64,000 bases of DNA from ZC4RG25 sp023428365 (GTDB taxonomy: Bacteria > Pseudomonadota > Alphaproteobacteria > Rhizobiales > Hyphomicrobiaceae), in the NCBI GenBank assembly GCA_050283925.1, contig JBNOAI010000009.1, positions 204,196-268,195 on the forward strand. The letters run 5' to 3'. Shown piece after piece: positions 1 through 7,515 of this stretch. Both the position numbers and the translations under genes were made by a program. Position 1 is the first letter of the stretch. Each line of letters opens with the position of its first letter. The notes beneath the pieces are model-generated. The model saw nothing but the letters and a program-made list of their open reading frames with translations. It had not been told where the DNA came from and made no database searches.

Positions 1-88
1 CGGTGACACCCATCAGCAGCCCGAGACCGAGGGCGAACCCTGCAGCAGTCGCGAGGCTGGGATGCAGATGGCGCATATGCCGGATCAT
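1..88 (-). CDS. N-terminal fragment of a secreted protein (DUF2155-like by position)
   Basis: The first 29 codons of a gene that runs off the left edge. It opens MIRHMRHLHPSLATAAGFAL and continues into a Gly/Leu-rich hydrophobic stretch, which reads as a signal peptide (basic n-region, then a hydrophobic core). It lies downstream of and on the same strand as the NDUFA12-like gene. In many alphaproteobacteria a DUF2155 secreted protein occupies this place, so that is the likely identity, but no mature sequence is present to confirm it. Confidence 0.5.
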   Translation of the reverse strand, partial: MIRHMRHLHPSLATAAGFALGLGLLMGVT

Positions 89-174
89 CTCATTCCTTGG
101 CTGTCGGATCTCGTGAGTCACGGATCAGCAAAAGGTGGACCGCCATTCCGTGGCGATAACATGACGCCCAGCGC

Positions 175-573
175 TTACTGCGGCCGCCAGGCTTTATAAT
201 CCCCGGTTGCTTTTGGCCGATGCCCTTCGCCGATGATGGATCCGGCCGGACGATAGGCCGACGGCGTACCGGTCTGATTCATACGGTGCGGCTTCTGCCA
301 GGGACGAGCGCGATAGCTGTCCTTCGTGGGCGGCGTATCGACCGTATAATGCATCCAGCCATACCAGTCGGCCGTCACCTGTGACGCCTCCGACAGCGAC
401 TTGTAGATAACCCAGCGCCTCGGCACGCCCAGCGGTCCAACGCCGCTCTTCTGTTCGTAGTAGCGATTACCCGCCTCGTCTTCTCCAACGAACCGGCCAA
501 AGCGCCACGTGAACAGCCGGGTGCCCCAGGTATTGCCGCCCCACCAGCTGAAGATCTCGCTCAGTAAGCCCAT
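175..573 (-). CDS. NDUFA12-family NADH:ubiquinone oxidoreductase accessory subunit
   Basis: A 132-residue protein of the NDUFA12 (B17.2) family, an accessory subunit on the peripheral arm of respiratory complex I, cytoplasmic face. The family hallmarks are visible: an N-terminal WWGGNTWGTRLFTWRFGRFVG block, then GNRYYEQ, then PRRWVIYKSL and the WYGWMHYTVDTPP segment in the middle third, with a Pro/Arg-rich tail. The frame stays open a further 32 codons upstream, but that part is not family-like, and the ATG at 573 gives the usual bacterial length of about 130 residues. The nuo operon itself is not in the window; in alphaproteobacteria this gene is normally unlinked. Confident in the family. 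Confidence 0.93.
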   Translation of the reverse strand: MGLLSEIFSWWGGNTWGTRLFTWRFGRFVGEDEAGNRYYEQKSGVGPLGVPRRWVIYKSLSEASQVTADWYGWMHYTVDTPPTKDSYRARPWQKPHRMNQTGTPSAYRPAGSIIGEGHRPKATGDYKAWRPQ

Positions 574-850
574 GTCGGCGCCTTTGCGTGCCTGCGTGAA
601 TGACATAAGCCGCATAACCCACCCCCTGCCACGTGTCCAGTCTGGGCGAGAACGCGGCAGATCCGCCACACCTCTTAGGTTTGGAATCGGCTTAGCCTTC
701 GGAGGTAAAGGAAGCGCGTCTAGCTGTGGATCAATTTATCCCGGACGAGACATTTTGCGCTTGAACCGCCACTTTGCGGGGCTTCGGAGCCAGTCTCCGC
801 ATCGGCAACTCGACAAGTACCCTGGCTTTATCCCTCCTTCATCCACAGCA

Positions 851-898
851 TCCCCACATCTAGTATGAATTGCATCTGCGCCCCACTAGATCGTGACG
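851..898 (+). promoter_or_regulatory. Candidate NrdR box pair upstream of nrdJ
   Basis: Two degenerate 16-bp elements share the core ACTAGAT, in inverted orientation: 851-866 (core on the minus strand) and 883-898 (core on the plus strand). Their centres are 32 bp apart with a 16-bp linker, which matches the three-helical-turn spacing typical of NrdR operators. Each matches the general palindromic consensus (ACACTATATATAGTGT) only partly, about 10 and 8 of 16 positions by eye. NrdR regulation of ribonucleotide reductase genes is well established, so position and spacing carry most of the weight. Confidence 0.35.
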
Positions 899-985
899 AA
901 GGCGCCGAATCGTTCTAGGTTGAGGTCATCGCATCGAGTGCTGAGTTTCCTGATCGCGAGAATGGCGATGGGGAAGTTCAGAGGT

Positions 986-1021
986 CCGCTCCGGGGGGAT
1001 TGAGGAGAGCGGGCTTTTTTT
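986..1021 (+). terminator. Orphan + strand intrinsic terminator or attenuator in the nrdJ leader
   Basis: CCGCTC (986-991) pairs with GAGCGG (1007-1012) around a 15-nt G-rich loop and is followed by GC and a run of seven T (1015-1021). This is a normal Rho-independent layout reading rightward. No + strand gene lies to its left, since the NDUFA12-like gene reads away. It therefore ends either an unannotated small transcript or an aborted nrdJ leader. Confidence 0.6.
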
Positions 1022-1275
1022 GTGGCGAACGCGCCGGCTCCTGCCTTTTCGCAGGTGGAGCGGTGTCGTGCAGCGGATGCGTTCCCGCCCCACTTCAGTA
1101 GCGTACCGCGTCATTCATCATCTGTGTCGAAAGCGTGGGCAGGAACCTGGCAGTTCCGGCCGAGAGCAGGTGTGTGCCTTTCATCGGGGTGCGCGCCTTT
1201 CAAAGACCATCAATGCAAGCGGCGCAGGTCCAGCGGGGATCATGAGCGCGCCGCTAAAGAACGCGGGGGCTACCA

Positions 1276-4200
1276 ATGAAGATCACGCGGCGGTTCACAG
1301 AGGCCGGCAAGTCGCCTTACGAGTCCATTCCGTTCCGCCGTGCGACCAGCGAAATCAAGAATCCGGACGGTTCGATCGTCTTCCGTCTCGAAGGCCTCAT
1401 GGTGCCCGAGCACTGGAGCCAGGTGGCGGCTGACATTCTCGCTCAGAAGTATTTCCGCAAGGCTGGCGTCCCCGCGCGGCTGAAGCGTTTTGAAGAAACT
1501 CAGGTTCCCTCCTGGCTGTGGCGCTCGGTCCCCGATGAGACTGCTCTCGCCGATCTCTCCCCCGGCGAACGCATCGTTGGTGAGACCGACGCCCGCCAGG
1601 TGTTCGACCGCCTCGCCGGTACCTGGACCTACTGGGGCTGGAAGGGTGGCTATTTCTCAACCGAGGACGACGCCCGCGCCTTCTTCGACGAGCACCGCTA
1701 CATGCTAGCCATGCAGATGGCGGCCCCCAACAGCCCGCAGTGGTTCAATACCGGCCTGCACTGGGCCTATGGCATCGATGGCCCCGGCCAGGGTCACTAC
1801 TACGTCGACTATGAAACCGGCCAGCTCACGCAGTCGGCTTCCGCCTACGAGCATCCGCAGCCGCACGCCTGCTTCATCCAGTCGGTCGAGGACGATCTCG
1901 TCAACGAGAACGGCATCATGGACCTGTGGGTGCGCGAGGCGCGCCTGTTCAAGTACGGCTCCGGCACCGGTTCCAACTTCTCACGCCTGCGCTCGGCCAA
2001 CGAGAAACTTTCCGGCGGCGGCCGTTCGTCGGGCCTGATGAGCTTCCTGAAGATCGGCGACCGCGCGGCTGGCGCTATCAAGTCGGGCGGCACGACGCGC
2101 CGCGCTGCCAAGATGGTGGTGGTCGACGTCGATCATCCGGACATCGAGGAATACATCAACTGGAAGGTGAAGGAGGAGCAGAAGGTTGCAGCCCTCGTCA
2201 CCGGCTCCAAGATCTGCCAGAAGCGGCTCAAAGCCGTGATGAAGGCCTGCGTCAACTGCGAGGCCGACGGCGACGACTGCTTCAATCCGGCGAAGAACCC
2301 GGCGCTGCGCCGCGCCATCAAGGAAGCCCGCCGCGATCAGGTGCCGAACAACTACATCGTTCGCGTCATCCAGTTCGCACGCCAGGGCTTCAAGGACATC
2401 GACTTCGCCACCTACGACACTGATTGGGACAGCGAGGCGTACCTGACCGTTTCCGGTCAGAACTCGAACAACTCGGTGCGTGTCACCGACGAGTTCCTCA
2501 ACGCCGTCAAGAACGACAAAGACTGGGATCTCACGGCTCGTATCACCGGCAAGACGGTCAAAACGCTGAAGGCACGCGATCTGTGGGATCAGATCGGCCA
2601 GGCGGCATGGGCATCTGCCGACCCCGGTATTCAGTTCCACACCACCATCAACGAATGGCATACCTGCCCGAAGTCGGGACCGATCCGCGCATCCAATCCG
2701 TGCTCGGAGTACATGTTCCTCGACGACACGGCCTGCAATCTCGCGTCCATGAATCTGATGATGTTCCGGACCAACGGCGCGAGCGACGGCCATGGCCATG
2801 CCCATCTGTTCAACACGGAAGCGTTCGAGCACGCCTGCCGTCTGTGGACGATCGTTCTGGAAATCTCGGTTCTGATGGCGCAGTTCCCGAGCCGTCAGAT
2901 CGCCGAACTCAGCTATCGCTACCGGACGCTCGGCCTCGGCTTCGCCAACATCGGCGGCCTGCTGATGGCGGCTGGCATTTCCTATGACTCGGCGGAAGGC
3001 CGCGCGATCTGCGGCGCCATCTCGGCGGTCATGACCGGCGTGTCCTACGCTACTTCGGCGGAGATGGCAGGCGAGCTCGGGCCCTTCCCCGGCTACTACG
3101 ACAACTCCGATGACATGCTGCGCGTCATCCGCAATCATCGTCGCGCAGCATATGGCGAAGCAAACGGGTATGAGGCCCTGGCCATTGCACCGGTTCCGCT
3201 CGATCATGCGTCGTGCCCGGATCATTGCCTCGTTGACGCCGCCAAGCGCGCCTGGGATCAGGCCCTCGAACTCGGCGTCGAGAACGGCTATCGCAATGCT
3301 CAGTCCACCGTCATCGCGCCGACCGGCACGATCGGTCTCGTCATGGACTGCGACACCACCGGCATCGAGCCCGATTTCGCGCTGGTGAAGTTCAAGAAGC
3401 TGGCCGGCGGCGGCTACTTCAAGATCATCAACCAGGCAGTTCCGGTTGCCCTGCGCACGCTCGGCTATCGCGAGGCGCAGATCGCAGAAATCGAGGCCTA
3501 CGCTGTCGGCCATGGCTCGCTGAAGCAGGCCCCGGCCATCAATCACGCCACGCTGAAGGCGAAGGGCTTCACCGACGCTGTCCTGCAGAAAATTGAAGAC
3601 TCGCTCTCCACCGCCTTCGACATCAAGTTCGTGTTCAACCGCTGGACGCTGGGTGAATCCTTCCTCACGGATGACCTCAAGATCCCCGCCGACAAGCTGA
3701 ACGATCCGAGCTTCGAGCTACTCGCCCATCTCGGCTTCTCGAAGAAGGACATCGAAGGCGCCAACGAGCATGCGTGCGGATCGATGACGCTGGAAGGCGC
3801 GCCGTTCCTGAAGCCTGAGCATCTGCCGGTGTTCGACTGCGCCAATCCTTGCGGTCGCAAGGGCAAGCGGTTCCTGTCGGTCGAGAGCCACATCCGCATG
3901 ATGGCGGCATCGCAGCCGTTCATTTCGGGCGCGATCTCCAAGACCATCAATATGCCGAACGAGGCCACGGTGGAGGATTGCAAAGAGTCCTACATGCTGT
4001 CCTGGCGGCTGGCGCTGAAGGCCAACGCGCTCTATCGCGACGGCTCCAAGCTGTCTCAGCCGCTCAATGCTCAGGTGCTCGGCGATGACCTCGACGAGCA
4101 GGAGGACGTTGCCGAGCAGCTCACCGCCGACAAGCCGATGGCGGCCCGTTCGCAGGTGGCCGCCGAACGCATCGTTGAGCGCATCATCGAGCGTGCCCGT

Positions 4201-4995
4201 CAGCGCGAGAAGCTTCCGGCCCGCCGCAAGAGCTACATCCAGAAGGCAACCGTAGGCGGCCACAAGGTCTACCTGCACACCGGCGAATACGAGGACGGCC
4301 GGCTCGGCGAAATCTTCATCGACATGCACAAGGAAGGCGCCGCCTTCCGGTCGCTGATGAACAACTTCGCCATCGCCATCAGCCTCGGCCTGCAGTACGG
4401 CGTGCCGCTGGAAGAATACGTGGAGGCCTTCACCTTCACGCGCTTCGAGCCGGCCGGTCTGGTGCAGGGCAATGCGGCGATCAAGAACGCCACGTCGATC
4501 CTCGACTACATCTTCCGCGAACTGGCCGTGTCCTATCTCGGCCGCAACGATCTGGCCCACGTCGATCCGGCCGAGATCGTCGGCGCCACAGCGCTCGGTT
4601 CATCGGACGAGGACCTGGAAGACGACGAGGCGCCCGCAATCCCGGCGACCAAGTTCGTGTCGCGGGGACTGGTGCGCGGTTCGGTTGTCGGGCGTGTCGT
4701 TCCGCGCACGGCTGATGGCAGCGGCACAGTTGCCACCATGCAGCAGGAAGTGACCACGGCGTTCACGGCCACGGCGTCCTCACCATCGGCGCTGCTGACG
4801 CTTCACGACAGCATGTCCCAGATGACGCAAGGTGCGCTGGCGCTGAAGCCGCAGTCCGAGGTCGATCTGAGAGCCCAGGCACGGATCCGCGGCTACGAGG
4901 GCGAGTCCTGCCGCGAGTGCGGTAACTTCACCCTGGTGCGCAACGGCACCTGCCTGAAGTGCGACACCTGCGGTGGCACGAGCGGGTGCTCGTGA
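1276..4995 (+). CDS. nrdJ: Class II (adenosylcobalamin-dependent) ribonucleoside-diphosphate reductase
   Basis: Reduces ribonucleotides to deoxyribonucleotides using an adenosylcobalamin-derived thiyl radical, so DNA precursor supply here does not need oxygen. The 1,239-residue length fits the long alphaproteobacterial NrdJ form. The signature N-x-C-x-E (NPCSE, about residue 474) supplies the radical cysteine plus the Asn and Glu. A partner cysteine 11 residues later (DDTACNLASMN) and one near residue 199 (PHACFIQSVED) match the redox pair of class II enzymes. The C-terminus is a Cys-rich tail (CRECGNF, CLKCDTCGG), the mobile re-reducing or zinc-ribbon segment. An insertion with CVNCEADGDDC near residue 340 is also Cys-rich. 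A long leader with hairpins precedes it. No class I nrd genes lie nearby. Confidence 0.97.
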   Translation: MKITRRFTEAGKSPYESIPFRRATSEIKNPDGSIVFRLEGLMVPEHWSQVAADILAQKYFRKAGVPARLKRFEETQVPSWLWRSVPDETALADLSPGERIVGETDARQVFDRLAGTWTYWGWKGGYFSTEDDARAFFDEHRYMLAMQMAAPNSPQWFNTGLHWAYGIDGPGQGHYYVDYETGQLTQSASAYEHPQPHACFIQSVEDDLVNENGIMDLWVREARLFKYGSGTGSNFSRLRSANEKLSGGGRSSGLMSFLKIGDRAAGAIKSGGTTRRAAKMVVVDVDHPDIEEYINWKVKEEQKVAALVTGSKICQKRLKAVMKACVNCEADGDDCFNPAKNPALRRAIKEARRDQVPNNYIVRVIQFARQGFKDIDFATYDTDWDSEAYLTVSGQNSNNSVRVTDEFLNAVKNDKDWDLTARITGKTVKTLKARDLWDQIGQAAWASADPGIQFHTTINEWHTCPKSGPIRASNPCSEYMFLDDTACNLASMNLMMFRTNGASDGHGHAHLFNTEAFEHACRLWTIVLEISVLMAQFPSRQIAELSYRYRTLGLGFANIGGLLMAAGISYDSAEGRAICGAISAVMTGVSYATSAEMAGELGPFPGYYDNSDDMLRVIRNHRRAAYGEANGYEALAIAPVPLDHASCPDHCLVDAAKRAWDQALELGVENGYRNAQSTVIAPTGTIGLVMDCDTTGIEPDFALVKFKKLAGGGYFKIINQAVPVALRTLGYREAQIAEIEAYAVGHGSLKQAPAINHATLKAKGFTDAVLQKIEDSLSTAFDIKFVFNRWTLGESFLTDDLKIPADKLNDPSFELLAHLGFSKKDIEGANEHACGSMTLEGAPFLKPEHLPVFDCANPCGRKGKRFLSVESHIRMMAASQPFISGAISKTINMPNEATVEDCKESYMLSWRLALKANALYRDGSKLSQPLNAQVLGDDLDEQEDVAEQLTADKPMAARSQVAAERIVERIIERARQREKLPARRKSYIQKATVGGHKVYLHTGEYEDGRLGEIFIDMHKEGAAFRSLMNNFAIAISLGLQYGVPLEEYVEAFTFTRFEPAGLVQGNAAIKNATSILDYIFRELAVSYLGRNDLAHVDPAEIVGATALGSSDEDLEDDEAPAIPATKFVSRGLVRGSVVGRVVPRTADGSGTVATMQQEVTTAFTATASSPSALLTLHDSMSQMTQGALALKPQSEVDLRAQARIRGYEGESCRECGNFTLVRNGTCLKCDTCGGTSGCS

Positions 4996-5011
4996 AACCT
5001 TGACCGAATAC

Positions 5012-5092
5012 CTCTCCGTGAACCGACGGAGAGAACAGATATCCGGTGGAGCGCCCACAGGCGCTCCACAACTTTGTGCAGCAGTTTTGCAC
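5012..5092 (+). repeat. Three consecutive hairpins downstream of nrdJ
   Basis: Three inverted repeats follow the nrdJ stop in 80 nt: an 8-bp stem CTCTCCGT/ACGGAGAG (5012-5019 and 5026-5033), a perfect 10-bp stem GTGGAGCGCC/GGCGCTCCAC with a 4-nt loop (5046-5055 and 5060-5069), and a 5-bp stem GTGCA/TGCAC with a T-rich loop (5076-5080 and 5088-5092). None has a clean U-tract, so Rho-independent termination is uncertain; they may protect the nrdJ mRNA 3' end. Confidence 0.55.
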
Positions 5093-5183
5093 CTGTTCCC
5101 CACAGAACGAGGGAATCAGAGTCTTATGTCCCGGTACGCGTTGGGTTGTTTGCGTTTCACTGTCCGCAAACCCGTAAGCTTCC

Positions 5184-5810
5184 GTGCCGCTGAACCGCAA
5201 AAATACCGACGTAACCGCCTATCTGCTCGCCGACCACCTGGATGCCATGCTGGCGGCCGGGGAGGATTTGCTGCACGTTCATCAGGACTTGGCGCCGGCT
5301 CCCCTTGAGACCACAGGCGACGCCGCACGCGCCGAGATCAACGCCCTTCGCCACTTCGTCGATGCCACCCACACCCTCGAACTCAAGCTCGCCATGCGGG
5401 GGCTGCAGGCGCGGGAACGCACGGACGAACTGCGGCGGCTTGATACCCGTCTGGACCTCATTGCAGGCCTGTTCATCGGCGGCACGGCACCTTTGGCCGA
5501 CGCAGCCGAAGAGCTTGGCGATGAAACAGGCGTTGATTTCAACACTGGCGACGAGGTCGTATCCTACCTCCGAAGCCGCGCCCTGATCCCGGTAGACAGC
5601 ATCGGGCTGATATCGACAGACCATCTGAGCGTTACGCCGCGGTTTCTGGTGGCTGGCCGGATCGAACTATCGGCATTGCTCGACCTCGCCGCCACGTTCC
5701 TCGACGCACTTGAGGTGTTCTACGAACTCTATGAATCGGAAGAACAGTCAGCCAGCGCTGTCGATAGCGACGAAGAAGCGCCACGCGGTCGGCTTGACCC
5801 ACAGACCTAA
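5184..5810 (+). CDS. Conserved-looking hypothetical protein, acidic C-terminus
   Basis: A 208-residue soluble protein with no family I can name. It is mainly predicted helical and rich in Leu, Ala, Asp and Glu: an N-terminal helical half (AYLLADHLDAMLAAGEDLL), a central TLELKLAMRGLQARERTDEL segment that could form a coiled coil, and an acidic low-complexity tail (ESEEQSASAVDSDEE). No signal peptide or membrane span. The start is taken as GTG at 5184, which lacks an obvious Shine-Dalgarno sequence. It lies 188 bp after nrdJ on the same strand, separated by hairpins, so co-transcription is doubtful. Coding is supported by length and alphaproteobacteria-like codon use. Confidence 0.7.
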   Translation: MPLNRKNTDVTAYLLADHLDAMLAAGEDLLHVHQDLAPAPLETTGDAARAEINALRHFVDATHTLELKLAMRGLQARERTDELRRLDTRLDLIAGLFIGGTAPLADAAEELGDETGVDFNTGDEVVSYLRSRALIPVDSIGLISTDHLSVTPRFLVAGRIELSALLDLAATFLDALEVFYELYESEEQSASAVDSDEEAPRGRLDPQT

Positions 5811-5844
5811 CTTTTGCTCGGTTTGAACATGGCGGCGGCGCTGA

Positions 5845-5920
5845 TGGTGCCGGCAGAGGGACTTGAACCCCCGACCTACCGCTTACAAGGCGGTTGCTCT
5901 ACCAACTGAGCTATGCCGGC
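5845..5920 (-). tRNA. tRNA-Thr (anticodon TGT)
   Basis: On the minus strand a complete cloverleaf is visible: acceptor GCCGGCA paired with TGCCGGC, D-arm AGCTCAGTTGGTAGAGC, anticodon arm CCGCC-TTGTAAG-CGGTA containing TGT, and T-arm GGGGGTTCAAGTCCC, with an encoded 3' CCA (5845-5847). TGT reads ACA threonine codons. 76 nt including CCA. Confidence 0.95.
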
Positions 5921-6124
5921 AAGGCGCGGACTCCGCGATGGGCGCGCTTATAACCTCTGCTGCGCGATCTGGCCAGCGGGCAGGCTTTACGATCTGACAC
6001 AGGGTTTGGTTAGACTAAAGTAAGTATACGTTCAGTCGCCCAAGGGCTTAACCCCTTGTTCGCTGATCTCTGGAATAATGCGATTAATCTGAGGTCATCC
6101 ATTCGCGACAAGCGGGGAAGTCAT

Positions 6125-6490
6125 ATGCGCTTGAAGTATGTTCTCGTCGCGCTGGCCGTGCTGTTTTGCGGCTTCAACGTGACAAAGCCGGCGCAGGCCG
6201 GTGGCGATCGCGGCTATTACACCTATCAGCCGAACTACTACAAGAAGGTCTATCCGCGCCATAAGAAGCGTCATTACCGGCGGCCGGTCGAGTATCTTGT
6301 GACCGACCCGTACGCCTATCGCTACGAGCCGCGCGGCTACTATCCCTATTATGATTCCGGCTACTGGCGTCCGCTGTGCGCGAGCAACAGCTCGTGCGTT
6401 CCGCGGTCCATGCAGTCTCCTTATTGGGAAGCCTGGGGCTATCCGACCCGCAGGGTCCACTACGGCCGCATCCGTCCGTGGCACTGGTGA
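6125..6490 (+). CDS. Small secreted Tyr/Arg/Pro-rich protein
   Basis: A 121-residue exported protein of unknown function. The first ~28 residues are a clear signal peptide (MRLKYVLVALAVLF..., ending PAQAGG with an A-x-A cleavage site). The mature part is very rich in Tyr, Arg and Pro (YYTYQPNYYKKVYPRHKKRHYRRP), with a single Cys pair near the end (LCASNSSCVP). Such Tyr/Arg-rich small envelope proteins are common in Rhizobiales and uncharacterised. The ATG at 6125 is preceded by GGGGAAG at good spacing; an in-frame start 23 codons upstream would put the signal peptide in the interior and is rejected. No close neighbour on the same strand. Confidence 0.8.
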   Translation: MRLKYVLVALAVLFCGFNVTKPAQAGGDRGYYTYQPNYYKKVYPRHKKRHYRRPVEYLVTDPYAYRYEPRGYYPYYDSGYWRPLCASNSSCVPRSMQSPYWEAWGYPTRRVHYGRIRPWHW

Positions 6491-6642
6491 GCGCATAACG
6501 CAGGCTGACCTCAGCCTCTTGCAATGACTAGGGCGTAGCGCGGTCGCGTTGCGCCCTCATGCGTTTCAGGTCCGAACTAAGGAACATTTGAGCGGATCAT
6601 CCGTTGCCGATCAGGTTGCATCTGCTTGCGAGGCAATCGGCG

Positions 6643-6945
6643 ATGGCCAATGTCGATCAACTCCGCCACGACATCGATACGGGACGCACCAGCGACAAGG
6701 TCGCGGCGTTCGATCCGGCCGCGGCTCCGCTCGGCACCGATGATGAAGCGGCAGGCGTCTCGATCGATCCCCGGGTGGTTGCCGCGCTGCGTGAATCGGA
6801 ACTCAGGCTTGGCGACCTGACGCGCCAGTCACTCCGCTCTGGCGACCGTCCCCGCAGCGATCCCATCGCGTGGCTGCTTACGGGAGCGTTCGCATCCGCC
6901 TTTGCCGGAATCCTCGGCATCGCCTCGACATTCTTCCCGGTTTAA
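6643..6945 (+). CDS. Small hypothetical protein with one C-terminal membrane helix
   Basis: A 100-residue protein starting MANVDQLRHDIDTGRTSDKV, with a Pro/Asp/Ala-rich middle (DPAAAPLGTDDEAAG), a charged region (ESELRLGDLTRQSLRSGDR) and a single C-terminal hydrophobic helix (AWLLTGAFASAFAGILGIAS). I recognise the N-terminal pattern from uncharacterised rhizobial tail-anchored-like proteins but know no function. The ATG at 6643 is chosen over one 13 codons upstream because the family-like sequence begins there. Its stop overlaps the stop of the convergent gene 6942-7370 by 4 bp. Confidence 0.72.
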   Translation: MANVDQLRHDIDTGRTSDKVAAFDPAAAPLGTDDEAAGVSIDPRVVAALRESELRLGDLTRQSLRSGDRPRSDPIAWLLTGAFASAFAGILGIASTFFPV

Positions 6946-7370
6946 GCGGCATCCAGCAGATTGCGCGTCGTGGCAGTTGCTCCGATATCGGAGCCGTCGA
7001 GTATCGCATTGAGGGTTCGGGCGAACTTGCGCGGATTGAACCCCCATTTCAGGTTCAGCCTCATTCCGGCCGCGACACGAACCGCAGGCGCGATAGCATT
7101 GTATCCATGCTCCAGCAGCAGATCGTTCAGGCGACGATTGGTGAACACCTGGACCAGCGCACGGAAGCGCATCAGCGCGGCGAGTTCGCGCGACGGCTCC
7201 TTGCCGAGCCTTCCTTGCAGGCATTCGGAGACCAGGGCCTCCTCCTCCTGGCTCAGCTCACCTCGATAAAGGACCAGGCCGTGTTCCGTACCGACCAGCA
7301 CCAGCATCGCACTCGCGAGATCTTCGGCATCGGCAACGGGAACGTCACTCGGGTTCCAGGTAATCGCCAT
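6942..7370 (-). CDS. Hypothetical cytoplasmic protein
   Basis: A 142-residue protein beginning MAITWNPSDVPVADAEDLAS, without signal peptide, membrane helix or motif I can name. It looks mostly alpha-helical (EEEALVSECLQGRLGKEPSRELAALMRF, RALVQVFTNRRLNDLLLEHG). The frame is open 39 codons further upstream, but that part is Arg/Pro-rich and unlike coding sequence, so the ATG at 7370 is used. It is convergent with the small membrane protein on the other strand, the two stop codons overlapping by 4 bp. Function unknown. Confidence 0.68.
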   Translation of the reverse strand: MAITWNPSDVPVADAEDLASAMLVLVGTEHGLVLYRGELSQEEEALVSECLQGRLGKEPSRELAALMRFRALVQVFTNRRLNDLLLEHGYNAIAPAVRVAAGMRLNLKWGFNPRKFARTLNAILDGSDIGATATTRNLLDAA

Positions 7371-7515
7371 GGTACGGGCTCTCTTTTCAATACCCCGCCG
7401 GCGGAATAGCGGGCAGGGCGACACTCTGAACTGAGCCGACAATGGCGGGGTTTTAGCCCTGGCGCTGTTCCCAGGGAGACAGGGCACTATTGAATTGAGG
7501 ACGACGCGCTATCCG

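Larger units (their letters stand above)
574..1275. other. 702-bp gene-free region upstream of nrdJ
   Basis: No convincing coding frame on either strand. It must hold the divergent promoters of the NDUFA12-like gene and nrdJ. It also carries a possible pair of NrdR boxes (851-898), a strong + strand intrinsic terminator (986-1021) that follows no gene, and another stable hairpin (1037-1061) within the 255 nt before the nrdJ start. I looked for the conserved B12-box of a cobalamin riboswitch and did not see one. Confidence 0.7.

Noticed and set aside
574..1275. Cobalamin riboswitch before nrdJ (also sought before ecm, 41847-41956)
   Set aside because: Neither the B12-box nor the conserved core segments are visible in either leader.
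1981..3546. 521-codon minus-strand open frame inside nrdJ
   Set aside because: Shadow frame of a GC-rich gene; repetitive Val/Gly/Arg composition without domains, and nrdJ on the other strand is certain.
4928..5624. Minus-strand frames opposite the end of nrdJ and the 5184 gene
   Set aside because: Shadows; the plus-strand frame has better codon structure.
7391..7454. Inverted repeat ACCCCGCC / GGCGGGGT between two minus-strand genes
   Set aside because: Arms about 45 nt apart, and orientation does not suit the minus-strand genes; not convincing as a terminator.
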